From contig OY969725.1 in the NCBI GenBank assembly GCA_963702195.1, forward strand, positions 1,612,001-1,676,000: a stretch of 64,000 nucleotides of DNA, written 5' to 3'. Numbering within the stretch: position 1 is the first letter of the stretch; the number at the start of each line of letters is the position of its first letter. The position numbers and the translations under genes are program-made. A model generated the notes under the pieces. It saw nothing but the letters and a program-made list of their open reading frames with translations, had not been told where the DNA came from and ran no database searches. The DNA comes from AC-56 sp963702195 (GTDB taxonomy: Bacteria; Actinomycetota; Thermoleophilia; Solirubrobacterales; 70-9). Positions 48,904-56,592 of this stretch are shown here, in pieces.

Positions 48904-49755
48904 GTGGCCCGGATGGAGGCCCCGCTGGAGTGGACGGTGGACGGTCCCGCCGGAGGTCTCGCGGCGGAGTCGATGGGGGACGGGCCGCCGGTGGTCCTGC
49001 TTCACGGCGTCAGCGCGACCCGCAGCTATGTCGTGCACGGTTCGAAGGCGCTCGCCCGCGCGGGCTGCCGCCAGGTGACCTACGACGCGCGCGGCCACGG
49101 CCGCTCCGATCCGGCTCCGCCCGATCGCGGGTACGGCTATCCGGACCTCGTCGCGGACCTCGACGCCGTCGTCGCAACCGCGGTCGGCGACCGCCGCTTC
49201 GTCCTCGGAGGCCATTCGATGGGCGCCCACACGGCCGTCTCGTACGCGATCGAGAACGCCGACCGCCTCGCTGGCCTGGTCGTCATCGGGCCGGCCTATA
49301 TGGGCTTCGTCGACGACGAGGCGCTCGCCGGGTGGGACAGGCTCGCCGACGGCCTCGAGCGGGGGGGAGTGGACGGGTTCATGGAGGCCTACGATCACGG
49401 GCTCGATCCGGCCTGGCGGGAGACGGTGCTTCGATTCACCCGCGAGCGGATGACCGAGCACCGTCACCCCGAGGCGGTTGCGCGGGCCCTGCGCGAGGTG
49501 CCGCGCTCGAAGCCGTTCGAGGCGATGTCCGAGCTCGAGTTCGTCGACGTGCCCTCGCTGGTCGTCGCGAGCCGCGACGATGCCGACCCGGGCCACCCGT
49601 ACACGGTGGCGGCGGCGTACGCGCAGAGCCTCCCGAGGGCGCGGTTCGTCAGCGAGGACGAGGGCTCCTCACCTCTCGCATGGCAGGGAGGCCGGCTCTC
49701 ACGCGAGATCGCCGGCTTCGGCGAATCGGCCGAGGTCCGCTCCCGATTGGGCTAG
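48904..49755 (+). CDS. Alpha/beta hydrolase without an evident catalytic His
   Basis: 283 residues from GTG 48904 (ATG 48913 is an alternative). The oxyanion motif VVLLHGVSATRS, the DARGHGRSD segment and the nucleophile elbow GGHSMGAH are normal, and the acid lies in VVASRDDADPGHPY. At the place where the catalytic His is expected, the sequence reads SEDEGSSPLAWQGGRLSREI, with no His. It may use another His or be a non-hydrolytic member. The substrate is unknown. Confidence 0.78.
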   Translation: MARMEAPLEWTVDGPAGGLAAESMGDGPPVVLLHGVSATRSYVVHGSKALARAGCRQVTYDARGHGRSDPAPPDRGYGYPDLVADLDAVVATAVGDRRFVLGGHSMGAHTAVSYAIENADRLAGLVVIGPAYMGFVDDEALAGWDRLADGLERGGVDGFMEAYDHGLDPAWRETVLRFTRERMTEHRHPEAVARALREVPRSKPFEAMSELEFVDVPSLVVASRDDADPGHPYTVAAAYAQSLPRARFVSEDEGSSPLAWQGGRLSREIAGFGESAEVRSRLG

Positions 49756-49813
49756 AGCGGACGGCCCTGGACCTGCCGCGACCGCCGGCGGGCGGCTCGG
49801 CCACGCCGGCCCG

Positions 49814-49819
49814 TATGCT
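49814..49819 (+). promoter_or_regulatory. -10 element for the PRC-barrel gene
   Basis: TATGCT lies 9 nt before the ATG at 49829. Confidence 0.45.
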
Positions 49820-49828
49820 TTTGGGGCG

Positions 49829-50164
49829 ATGATCGACGACGGTCCCGCGATCCACTACTCAGCCGTTCCGCGAGGAACTCCCGTGTACGACTCCGACGGG
49901 AACGAGATCGGCACCGTCGATCGGGTGCTCGACAACTACCGCGAGCACATCCTCGACGGGTTCGTGATCCGGATGGCGAAGCACGGGCTCCGCTTCGTCG
50001 ACGCGCCGGAGGTGGCACGCACCGCCGAGCGGGGTGTCACGCTGACCATCACCACGGCCGAGGCAGAGGCTTTGCCGCCCCCGCCCGACGGCGGGACCGT
50101 GATCCGGCCGAGCCTCGGATCCAGCACGCTCGGACGCCTGTTCGGCGGCCGCAAGCGCCAGTAG
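49829..50164 (+). CDS. PRC-barrel / DUF2171-like small protein
   Basis: 111 residues. The core VPRGTPVYDSDGNEIGTVDRVLDNYREHILDGFVI is a PRC-barrel strand pattern seen in DUF2171 proteins. A Pro/Gly-rich tail ending in basic residues follows. PRC-barrels bind RNA or photosystem subunits in other contexts; here the role is unknown. It is convergent with the Crp-like regulator and separated from it by 9 nt. Confidence 0.7.
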   Translation: MIDDGPAIHYSAVPRGTPVYDSDGNEIGTVDRVLDNYREHILDGFVIRMAKHGLRFVDAPEVARTAERGVTLTITTAEAEALPPPPDGGTVIRPSLGSSTLGRLFGGRKRQ

Positions 50165-50173
50165 CAGTCGGCG

Positions 50174-50884
50174 CTAGGGCGGATCGCCGCAGAGGATCCA
50201 CTCGCCATTCGAACCCCGCTCGAGCAGGTTACGATCGGTCAGCCCGCGGAGGGCGAGGGTGACGGTGGGGCGGCGCGCTCCGACGAGATCGGCCAGCGTC
50301 TGATGAGAAAGCCTGAAGGGGAGCACGGCACCTCCCTTGGCCTTCCGCCCCCAGAGCTCGGTGAGCTGCCAGAGGAGCAGCAGCAACCGCTCCTCGACGC
50401 CGACCGTGTTCGCGATGGCGGCGCTCACGGCGATCCGCCGCGATCGGCTCAGGGCGCGCCCCGTGAGCGCTTCGAGCAGCTCCGGAAAATGCCTGACCTG
50501 GGCGGCGAAGCTCTCGTCGAGCACCGCGATCGAGGTCGGCTCGATCACCGTCCACACCACCTGAGAGAACGATGGCGAGTCCTCCTGCCACGGACTGAAG
50601 AGATCGCCGCGTCCCAGCAACTCCAGGCTGCGGCCGCGATCGGGCACGACGACGCGCCGGCCCACGAGTCCGTCGAGCACGATGTACCCGAGATGTGTTC
50701 CGGAAGGCTCCCCCGCCGGCTGCCACGGGCCGCGCTGAAGCTTCACGGCGGAGGCCCATAGGCGATCGATCGGCCGGCCCTCGGCGGTGCGCACGAGCCG
50801 CGCGAACTCACTATCTCGCTCCAGAAGGTCGACGCGTTCACCGTTCACGCCGTTGACGGCGGTCTGGTAGCTGCCTAACTCCAC
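50174..50884 (-). CDS. Crp/Fnr-family transcription regulator
   Basis: About 236 residues. The N-terminal cyclic-nucleotide-binding-type domain (GYIVLDGLVGRRVVVPDRGRSLELLGRGDLFSPW) lacks Fnr cysteines. The C-terminal winged helix has LSHQTLADLVGARRPTVTLALRGL. The open frame extends to a GTG at 50893. That codon abuts the -10 box of the promoter at 50894-50918, so a transcript could not include it. The GTG at 50884 would make a leaderless start. It sits head-to-head with a DUF2294 gene and near the sigma factor, suggesting a shared stress function. Confidence 0.85.
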   Translation of the reverse strand: MELGSYQTAVNGVNGERVDLLERDSEFARLVRTAEGRPIDRLWASAVKLQRGPWQPAGEPSGTHLGYIVLDGLVGRRVVVPDRGRSLELLGRGDLFSPWQEDSPSFSQVVWTVIEPTSIAVLDESFAAQVRHFPELLEALTGRALSRSRRIAVSAAIANTVGVEERLLLLLWQLTELWGRKAKGGAVLPFRLSHQTLADLVGARRPTVTLALRGLTDRNLLERGSNGEWILCGDPP

Positions 50885-50893
50885 CCGTAGCAC

Positions 50894-50918
50894 CTACCCT
50901 GGATGTACGCTAGAAAAC
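50894..50918 (-). promoter_or_regulatory. SigB/SigF-type promoter for the Crp-like regulator
   Basis: On the minus strand: GTTT, 15 nt, GGGTAG. This is the -35/-10 pattern of SigB/SigF-group sigma factors (GTTT-N15-17-GGGTA). It has the same spacing and -10 as the element upstream of the sigma gene 460 bp away. Confidence 0.6.
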
Positions 50919-50958
50919 CGTTTGACGCGCAAGCTTGACGGCGGCGCGCACGGAGAGC

Positions 50959-51351
50959 GTGGCTACAGCGGAAGAGACATCCAGGTCCGGCAGCCTCAAT
51001 CGGGAGATCTCCCGTGCGATGGTCGCTCTGTTCAAGGAGGCGACGGGCCGCGGCCCGGGCCGAGCCCGCACCTACATCGAGGACGGACTCGTGGTGACGG
51101 TGCTCCACGACACCATGACCAAGGCGGAGCGCACGCTGAAGGACGAGAACCTCGAGGATCACGTCCGCAGCCTCCGCCGCATCTTCCAGGGGACCTTCAG
51201 GGACGAGGCGATCGCGGTGGTCGAGCGTCTCACCGAGAGGAAGGTCCTGGCCTTCCTCAGCGACCACGCCGTCGACCCGGATTACGCCGTTGAGGCCTTC
51301 ATCCTGGAGCCTGGGCTCGAGAACGGACGCCCCAACGGGGATGACGCCTGA
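50959..51351 (+). CDS. DUF2294 domain protein
   Basis: 130 residues from GTG 50959, which has a Shine-Dalgarno GGAG 5 nt upstream; a TTG at 50935 would add 8 residues. The domain is recognisable from LNREISRAMVALFKEATGRGPGRARTYI, LHDTMTKAERTL and TERKVLAFLSDHAVDPD. The biochemical function of DUF2294 is unknown. It lies between a Crp-like regulator and a SigB/F-type sigma gene, consistent with a stress-response association, which is inferred. Confidence 0.82.
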   Translation: MATAEETSRSGSLNREISRAMVALFKEATGRGPGRARTYIEDGLVVTVLHDTMTKAERTLKDENLEDHVRSLRRIFQGTFRDEAIAVVERLTERKVLAFLSDHAVDPDYAVEAFILEPGLENGRPNGDDA

Positions 51352-51355
51352 GCCC

Positions 51356-51380
51356 GTTTTGCTGACAGGGAGCGGGGTAG
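51356..51380 (+). promoter_or_regulatory. SigB/SigF-type promoter upstream of the sigma factor gene
   Basis: GTTT (51356-51359), 15 nt, GGGTAG (51375-51380). It matches the SigB/SigF promoter form and precedes a sigma gene of that group, implying autoregulation. The leader to ATG 51554 would be about 165 nt. Confidence 0.6.
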
Positions 51381-51553
51381 CAGTTCGCTAACATCGCACC
51401 CGGTCACGCGAGCTCGCCAAGGCCCCGTGATCCGACAGCAGCGGATAAGCCGCGAGGGGCCCACATCACGTGTGTGGCGTGCGCCCAAGCGCGCGGTTCC
51501 CCGCCCGTTCCAGTGGCTTCAGAGGCCTCTTTTTCTGGAGGAGGAAAGGGCAC

Positions 51554-52429
51554 ATGTCGACCAGTACACGCACCCAGCGCAGCGCTGGACAGCGATCCGG
51601 AGAGCGCAACGGGCGGCCGCCGGGCGACAGCGTCGACGTCACGAACGCGATCAGGATGGACGAACACCTCGCTGACGAGAATGACCTGCTCCGCCAGTAC
51701 GCGGAAACGCATGACCCCAGGCTCAAGGAAGAGCTGGTCAGGCGCTTTCTGCCTCTTGCGCGGTCGCTGGCGCTGCGCTACCGAGGCGCCTCGGAGCAGC
51801 TCGACGACCTGATCCAGGTGGCCAGCCTCGGGCTCGTCAAGGCCCTTGACGGCTTCGATCTCGAACGGGGGCGCTCGTTCATCGCCTATGCCGCCCCAAC
51901 CATCCTGGGTGAGCTCCGCCGGCACTTCCGCGACCGTGTCTGGGAGCTGCGGCTCCCGCGCGGCCTCCAGGAACGGACGATGGCCGTGCAGGAGGCGGCG
52001 CAGAAGCTCGCCGAGGAGCTCGGCCATACGCCGACCGTGCCTCAGATCGCCGAGCGGCTGGAGCTGAGCGACGAGGAGGTCTCCGAGGCCCTCCAGGCCG
52101 AGGAGGCCCGCAGGACGCTGTCACTCGACGTCCCGCGTAGCCGCGAGGACGCCGAGTCGGTGCCGATGGTGGAGACGGTCGGCGCGACCGACAGCGGCTA
52201 TGACCGCGTCGAGGCCCAGTTTGCGGCCGAGGGCGCTCCGCTCACCGACCGTGAGCGGACCGTGCTCCGACTCCGGTTCGAGGAGGACCTGAACCAGTAC
52301 GAGATCGGCCAGCGGCTCGGCGTCTCTCAGATGCAGATCTCGCGCATCATGCGCAAGGCGCTGCGGAAGCTCCTCGACGCGGTCCAGGCCGACGGCCCTC
52401 CGGGCACGGAAGACACCAGCTCCTCGTAG
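51554..52429 (+). CDS. RNA polymerase sigma factor, SigB/SigF/SigG group
   Basis: 291 residues. Region 2 has LVRRFLPLARSLALRYRGASEQLDDLIQVASLGLVKALDGFD followed by the 2.4 helix FIAYAAPTILGELRRHFRD. Region 3 is LGHTPTVPQIAERLELSDEEV. Region 4.2 is YEIGQRLGVSQMQISRIMRKALRKL. This is the group 3 pattern of general-stress and sporulation sigma factors. No anti-sigma or anti-anti-sigma gene is adjacent, so control may rest on partners elsewhere or on transcription. ATG 51554 is selected for its strong ribosome site GGAGGAGGAAAGG. Confidence 0.93.
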   Translation: MSTSTRTQRSAGQRSGERNGRPPGDSVDVTNAIRMDEHLADENDLLRQYAETHDPRLKEELVRRFLPLARSLALRYRGASEQLDDLIQVASLGLVKALDGFDLERGRSFIAYAAPTILGELRRHFRDRVWELRLPRGLQERTMAVQEAAQKLAEELGHTPTVPQIAERLELSDEEVSEALQAEEARRTLSLDVPRSREDAESVPMVETVGATDSGYDRVEAQFAAEGAPLTDRERTVLRLRFEEDLNQYEIGQRLGVSQMQISRIMRKALRKLLDAVQADGPPGTEDTSSS

Positions 52430-52522
52430 GCGCCGTTTTTCCTCCGCGGGCCCGAGGTAGCCGCGCGGGGTCGGGCGCGGCCGATTCATCCCACGCCGTG
52501 CGGCGTCGTTGCGAGCGCTGCG

Positions 52523-52570
52523 GTTTAGGGCAGACATGCCTTGGGTTTAGGGGAGACATGCCTTGGGTAT
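52523..52570 (+). promoter_or_regulatory. Duplicated SigB/SigF-type promoter upstream of the respiratory operon
   Basis: A 22-bp unit (GTTTAGGG(C/G)AGACATGCCTTGG) occurs twice in tandem. The downstream copy reads GTTT (52545-52548), 16 nt, GGGTAT (52565-52570), a full consensus SigB/SigF promoter. The upstream copy ends in GGGTTT. Each unit also contains AGACATGCC, which could be a tandem operator. The coxB start lies about 110 nt downstream. The rest of the gap 52430-52686 shows no gene. Confidence 0.6.
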
Positions 52571-52686
52571 GGAGGCAGCGTCCGCGATACGCGCGCGGGG
52601 ACAACATTGCGAGGAGCTGCGTGGGTGCATATCTCGGGGGCTCGAGGCCCGTCGCGGCCTGAGGCGTTCATTCGCGAGGCCGCGAT

Positions 52687-53685
52687 TTGAGGAGGGCCGC
52701 GTGGGTCGGTACCGGCTTGGTGGCCGTCCTGTTCGTCGCCGGCTGTGGAAAGCAGTCGACGCTCTCGCCACACAGCCCGGACGCGAACGGCATCGCCGTT
52801 CTTTGGTGGTGGATGCTCGGCATCGGAGCGGTCGTGTTCTTCGGCGCCGTCGCCCTCCTGGTGCTCGGGTGGGTAAGGCGCGATCGCCCGGGTCTGCCGC
52901 TCGTCGGCCAGCGAGAGGGAGTCAATACGGGCCTGGTGATCACGTTCGGAATGGTCATCCCCGTAGTCGTGCTCGTGGCCCTGTTCGGGGTCGCGGACCT
53001 CTGGCTCGTTCAGAAGACCGCCCCGCCGGCCCCCGGATCAACGGCGATGACGGTTCGAGTGATCGGCCACCAGTGGTTCTGGGAGGTGCGCTATCCGGGG
53101 ACCGGCGTGGTGACCGCGAACGAGGTTCACATCCCGGCCCGCGCCCGCGTGCAGGTGGTCGCCACGACCGATGACGTCATCCATTCCTTCTGGGTGCCGG
53201 AGCTGAATCGAAAGATCGACATGATCCCGGGCCAGACGAACCGGGTGCTGCTCTACGCCAACCAGCCGGGCGTCTACCGGGGGCAGTGCGCGGAGTTCTG
53301 CGGCCTTCAGCACGCGCACATGGCGATGAAGGTGTTCGCGCAGCCGCCGAAGGTGTTCCACGCATGGCTCACGGGTCAGGAGAAGCCCGCAGCGCAACCG
53401 GCGACCGCGCATCAACGTGACGGAGAGCGGGTGTTCCTCGGCAACGCGTGCGCCAGTTGCCACACGATCCGTGGCACCTCGGCGCAGGGCACGATCGGGC
53501 CCGACCTGACCCATGTGGCCAGCCGGGAGACGCTGGCCGCAGCGACGATCCCGAACACGCCGCGGGAGCTCCAGCGGTGGATCGAGAACCCGCAGCACAT
53601 CAAGCCCGGCAACAAGATGCCGGCGCTCGACCTGAGCAAATCCGACTTCCGAGCCCTGCGCGCCTACCTCGACCACCTCCACTAG
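52687..53685 (+). CDS. coxB: Cytochrome c oxidase subunit II with fused cytochrome c domain (caa3 type)
   Basis: 332 residues. Lipoprotein-like signal with VAGC (about residue 20), two membrane helices, then the CuA domain. The CuA ligands are C201, C205, H209 and M212 in GQCAEFCGLQHAHM, and the aromatic patch is HQWFWEV. A C-terminal cytochrome c domain binds heme at C255-A-S-C258-H259, with a likely Met ligand in NKMPALD. The TTG start gives a normal signal sequence. coxA begins 2 nt after the stop. Confidence 0.95.
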   Translation: MRRAAWVGTGLVAVLFVAGCGKQSTLSPHSPDANGIAVLWWWMLGIGAVVFFGAVALLVLGWVRRDRPGLPLVGQREGVNTGLVITFGMVIPVVVLVALFGVADLWLVQKTAPPAPGSTAMTVRVIGHQWFWEVRYPGTGVVTANEVHIPARARVQVVATTDDVIHSFWVPELNRKIDMIPGQTNRVLLYANQPGVYRGQCAEFCGLQHAHMAMKVFAQPPKVFHAWLTGQEKPAAQPATAHQRDGERVFLGNACASCHTIRGTSAQGTIGPDLTHVASRETLAAATIPNTPRELQRWIENPQHIKPGNKMPALDLSKSDFRALRAYLDHLH

Positions 53686-53687
53686 GC

Positions 53688-55592
53688 ATGGCCATCGCAG
53701 TCCCGAAATCCGCCGAGCCCCGTATCGACCGCCTCGAGCGGATCTGGAAGGAGCGCCCGGGCCTGATGGGGTGGCTCACGACGGTCGACCACAAGCGAAT
53801 CGGCCTGATGTTCCTGTTCACCGCGCTTGCCTTCTTCACCGCCGGCGGCGTCGAGGCGCTGCTGATCCGCACCCAGCTGCTGACGCCCGACAACACCGTG
53901 CTCGGGCCCAGCGGCTTCAACGAGGCCATGACCATGCACGGGGTCACGATGATCTTCCTGTTCGTCGTGCCGATCTCGATCGGGGCGTTCGGCAATTACC
54001 TGGTCCCGCTGATGATCGGGGCCCGGGACATGGCGTTCCCGCGGCTGAACGCGCTCTCCTACTGGATCTTCCTCGCGTCCGGAATCTTCATGTACGTGGG
54101 CGTGTTCTCCGGCAACGCGCCCTCGGCCGGCTGGTTCGACTACGTCCCGCTCGCGGAGCGGACATTCAGCCCGGGGCCGGGGATCGACTTCTACGCGCTC
54201 GGGCTGATCTTCACCGGCCTGTCGTCGACAGCGACAGCGATCAACCTGATCGTCACGATCTTCAAGCTGCGAGCCCCGGGGATGGCGATCAACCGGATGC
54301 CGCTGTTCTGCTTCGCGTTCCTGGCCGTCGCCTTTGCGCTGGTGTTCGCGCTCCCGGCCCTGACCTGCGCGCTCGTGTTCCTGGAGTTCGACCGGCTCCT
54401 GGGCTTCCAGTTCTTCAACGTCGCCAACGGTGGCGACACGATTCTGTGGCAGAACCTCTTCTGGATCTTCGGACACCCCGAGGTCTACATCATCATCCTG
54501 CCGGCATTCGGGATCGCGACCTCGATCATCCCGACGTTCGTTCGCCGCCGAATGGTGGCCTTCCCGCTGGTCGCCCTGGCGGAGATCCTTGTGGCCCTCA
54601 TCGGATTCGGCGTGTGGGCGCATCACATGTTCGCGGTCGGTCTTTCGCAGGTCACGACGGTCTACTTCGCCGCCGCAAGCCTGATCATCGTCATCCCGAG
54701 TGGCATTCAGTTATTCGCCTGGATAACCACCATCCTGACCGGGACGCCCCGATACAAGACCCCGCTGCTCTGGATCATCGGCTTCATCGTCCTGTTCATC
54801 ATCGGCGGCCTGTCCGGGATCACGTTCGCGGCGATCCCCTTCGACCAGCAGCTCACCGACACCTACTACGTGGTGGCGCACTTCCACTACGTCATCTTCG
54901 GCGCCGCCGTGTTCCCGATCATCGGCGGCTTCTTCTACTGGTTCCCGAAGGTCACGGGGCGCATGTACGACGAGCGATGGGGGCAGGCGAGCTTCTGGGT
55001 CACCTTCGTCGGGATGAACCTGACGTTCTTCCCGATGCACATCGTCGGCCTCCTGGGCATGCCGAGGCGGCAGTACACCTATCCGCCGGACCTGGGATGG
55101 ACGGGCTACAACCTGATCGAGTCGATCGGGGCCTACGTGCTCGCCGCCGGGCTCCTCATGGTGGCGGCGAACCTCTTTGTCAGCTGCTTCCGCGGAGCGC
55201 GGGTGGGGAACGATCCCTGGGGGGGCGACACGCTCGAGTGGTCCACCACCTCGCCGCCCCCGCCGTACAACTACGCGGTGATCCCCAAGGTCACGAGCCC
55301 GTACGCCATGTGGGATCGCGAGGATCGCGAGGCCGACGTCGAGAACCTCGCGGCCGGGGAGAAGGTCCTGGAGCAGGGGCACGAAACGGTCGCTGTCACC
55401 ACCGTCGACGCCGAGTGGGACGAGATCCTCGAGATGCCGTCTTCCTCTCCCTGGCCGCCGGTGCTCGCCCTGGCGATCAGCGGCGTCTTCGCCATGGTCA
55501 TCCTGAAGCAGTGGATCGCTGCCGGGGTGTTCTGTGTCGCGGCCTTCGCAGTCCTGGCGGCCTGGCACGGGAAGGAGCCGCAGGAGGGATGA
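53688..55592 (+). CDS. coxA: Cytochrome c oxidase subunit I
   Basis: 634 residues. The twelve-helix heme-copper oxidase core starts at WLTTVDHKRIGLMF. The low-spin heme His lies in TMHGVTMIFLF. CuB and the cross-linked His-Tyr are in WIFGHPEVYI, with the next pair in WAHHMFAVG and the heme ligands in VVAHFHYVIFG. A C-terminal extension adds about two further helices (WPPVLALAISGVFAMVIL onward), resembling a fused subunit IV. It overlaps coxC by 4 nt. ATG 53688 follows coxB by 2 nt. Confidence 0.97.
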   Translation: MAIAVPKSAEPRIDRLERIWKERPGLMGWLTTVDHKRIGLMFLFTALAFFTAGGVEALLIRTQLLTPDNTVLGPSGFNEAMTMHGVTMIFLFVVPISIGAFGNYLVPLMIGARDMAFPRLNALSYWIFLASGIFMYVGVFSGNAPSAGWFDYVPLAERTFSPGPGIDFYALGLIFTGLSSTATAINLIVTIFKLRAPGMAINRMPLFCFAFLAVAFALVFALPALTCALVFLEFDRLLGFQFFNVANGGDTILWQNLFWIFGHPEVYIIILPAFGIATSIIPTFVRRRMVAFPLVALAEILVALIGFGVWAHHMFAVGLSQVTTVYFAAASLIIVIPSGIQLFAWITTILTGTPRYKTPLLWIIGFIVLFIIGGLSGITFAAIPFDQQLTDTYYVVAHFHYVIFGAAVFPIIGGFFYWFPKVTGRMYDERWGQASFWVTFVGMNLTFFPMHIVGLLGMPRRQYTYPPDLGWTGYNLIESIGAYVLAAGLLMVAANLFVSCFRGARVGNDPWGGDTLEWSTTSPPPPYNYAVIPKVTSPYAMWDREDREADVENLAAGEKVLEQGHETVAVTTVDAEWDEILEMPSSSPWPPVLALAISGVFAMVILKQWIAAGVFCVAAFAVLAAWHGKEPQEG

Positions 55593-56209
55593 GCGACGTC
55601 ACCCGCAGCATGAAGGCGACCGACGCCGGCCTCGCAGCGCGGGTCGAGCGCAGTCGCCGCTCGGTCCCGAGCGGGTGGTGGGGGATGGCCCTCCTGATCG
55701 CCACCGAATTCACGCTCTTCGGGTCGCTGATCGCGTCGTACTTCTACCTGCGCTTCCAGGTCTCCACCTGGCCCCCGACCGGAATCGATCCGCCGTCGGT
55801 GACCCTCCCGACCGTCTTCACAGGGATGCTGGTCGCCGCGTGTGTTCCGGTGTACGGCGCGGTCCAGATGGCGCGCGCCGGACGCCGGCCCGCCGCATGG
55901 GGCTTGCTGGCCGTCGCGTTCGCCGTGCAGGCCGCCTATCTCGGGCTTCAGCTGTGGCTGTTCGTCGACGATATGGGCACCTTCAGCCCCACCGGGACGG
56001 CGTACGGATCCATCTACTTCACGCTGCTGGGGATCCACCACGTCCACGTGGCTGTGGGGCTCCTCCTCGACCTCTGGCTACTGGGAGTCCTCGCCTTCGG
56101 CCTCACGAACTACCGCCTCCTCGCGCTCCGGGTCATCGCGATGTACTGGTACTTCGTGGCGGCTGTCGCCGTCCTCGTCCTCGTGACGCAGCTCTACCCG
56201 TCGCTATGA
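55589..56209 (+). CDS. coxC: Cytochrome c oxidase subunit III
   Basis: 206 residues with five hydrophobic helices, as in short actinobacterial subunit III. WWGMALLIATEFTLFGSLIASYFYLR contains the conserved Glu, and LLGIHHVHVAVGLLLDL the His pair. MYWYFVAAVAVLVLVTQLY is the final helix. ATG overlaps the coxA stop by 4 nt. Membrane protein stabilising subunit I. Confidence 0.93.
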   Translation: MSDVTRSMKATDAGLAARVERSRRSVPSGWWGMALLIATEFTLFGSLIASYFYLRFQVSTWPPTGIDPPSVTLPTVFTGMLVAACVPVYGAVQMARAGRRPAAWGLLAVAFAVQAAYLGLQLWLFVDDMGTFSPTGTAYGSIYFTLLGIHHVHVAVGLLLDLWLLGVLAFGLTNYRLLALRVIAMYWYFVAAVAVLVLVTQLYPSL

Positions 56210-56592
56210 GGCTCGCCCCGCCCAGGTCCGCTGCGTCACCGATCATGTGGTTCGCCGTGCTCGGCGCGCCCCTGGCGTGGGGCCTGGAGTTCGCGGTCGG
56301 GTACTGGATGACCCAGACCGGCTGCAGCGTGCCGGGGGAGCGATGGGGAGTCGACGTGGACGCCTGGGGCATCGTCCTCACGGCCATCGCGTTCGTCATC
56401 GCGGCTGCCGCCGGGTTGACGGCCCTGGCGATGTTTCGCGGCACCGCCGATGCGGACAAGGACGACCCCCCGCCGCCGGGTCGCGTGCACTTCCTGGCCA
56501 CGGTGGGCATGACGGTCACTGTTCTGTTCCTGTTCATCATCGTCATGACCGGGCTCGGCGTGGTGATCCTGCCGGACTGTCATCAGTCATGA
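56206..56592 (+). CDS. Small membrane protein of the respiratory operon, function unknown
   Basis: 128 residues with three hydrophobic helices: IMWFAVLGAPLAWGLEFAVGYWM, WGIVLTAIAFVIAAAAGLTALAMF and FLATVGMTVTVLFLFIIVMTGLGVVIL. Single cysteines lie in TGCSVPG and PDCHQS. It is coupled by 4-nt overlaps to coxC and qcrC, so it is certainly coexpressed with both complexes. It could be an accessory subunit of a bc-oxidase supercomplex; no family is recognised with confidence. Confidence 0.75.
   Translation: MRLAPPRSAASPIMWFAVLGAPLAWGLEFAVGYWMTQTGCSVPGERWGVDVDAWGIVLTAIAFVIAAAAGLTALAMFRGTADADKDDPPPPGRVHFLATVGMTVTVLFLFIIVMTGLGVVILPDCHQS

Noticed and set aside
53771..55588. Long plus-strand frame upstream of coxC, in phase with it
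   Set aside because: It overlaps coxA in another frame; only the part from ATG 55589 has subunit III similarity.
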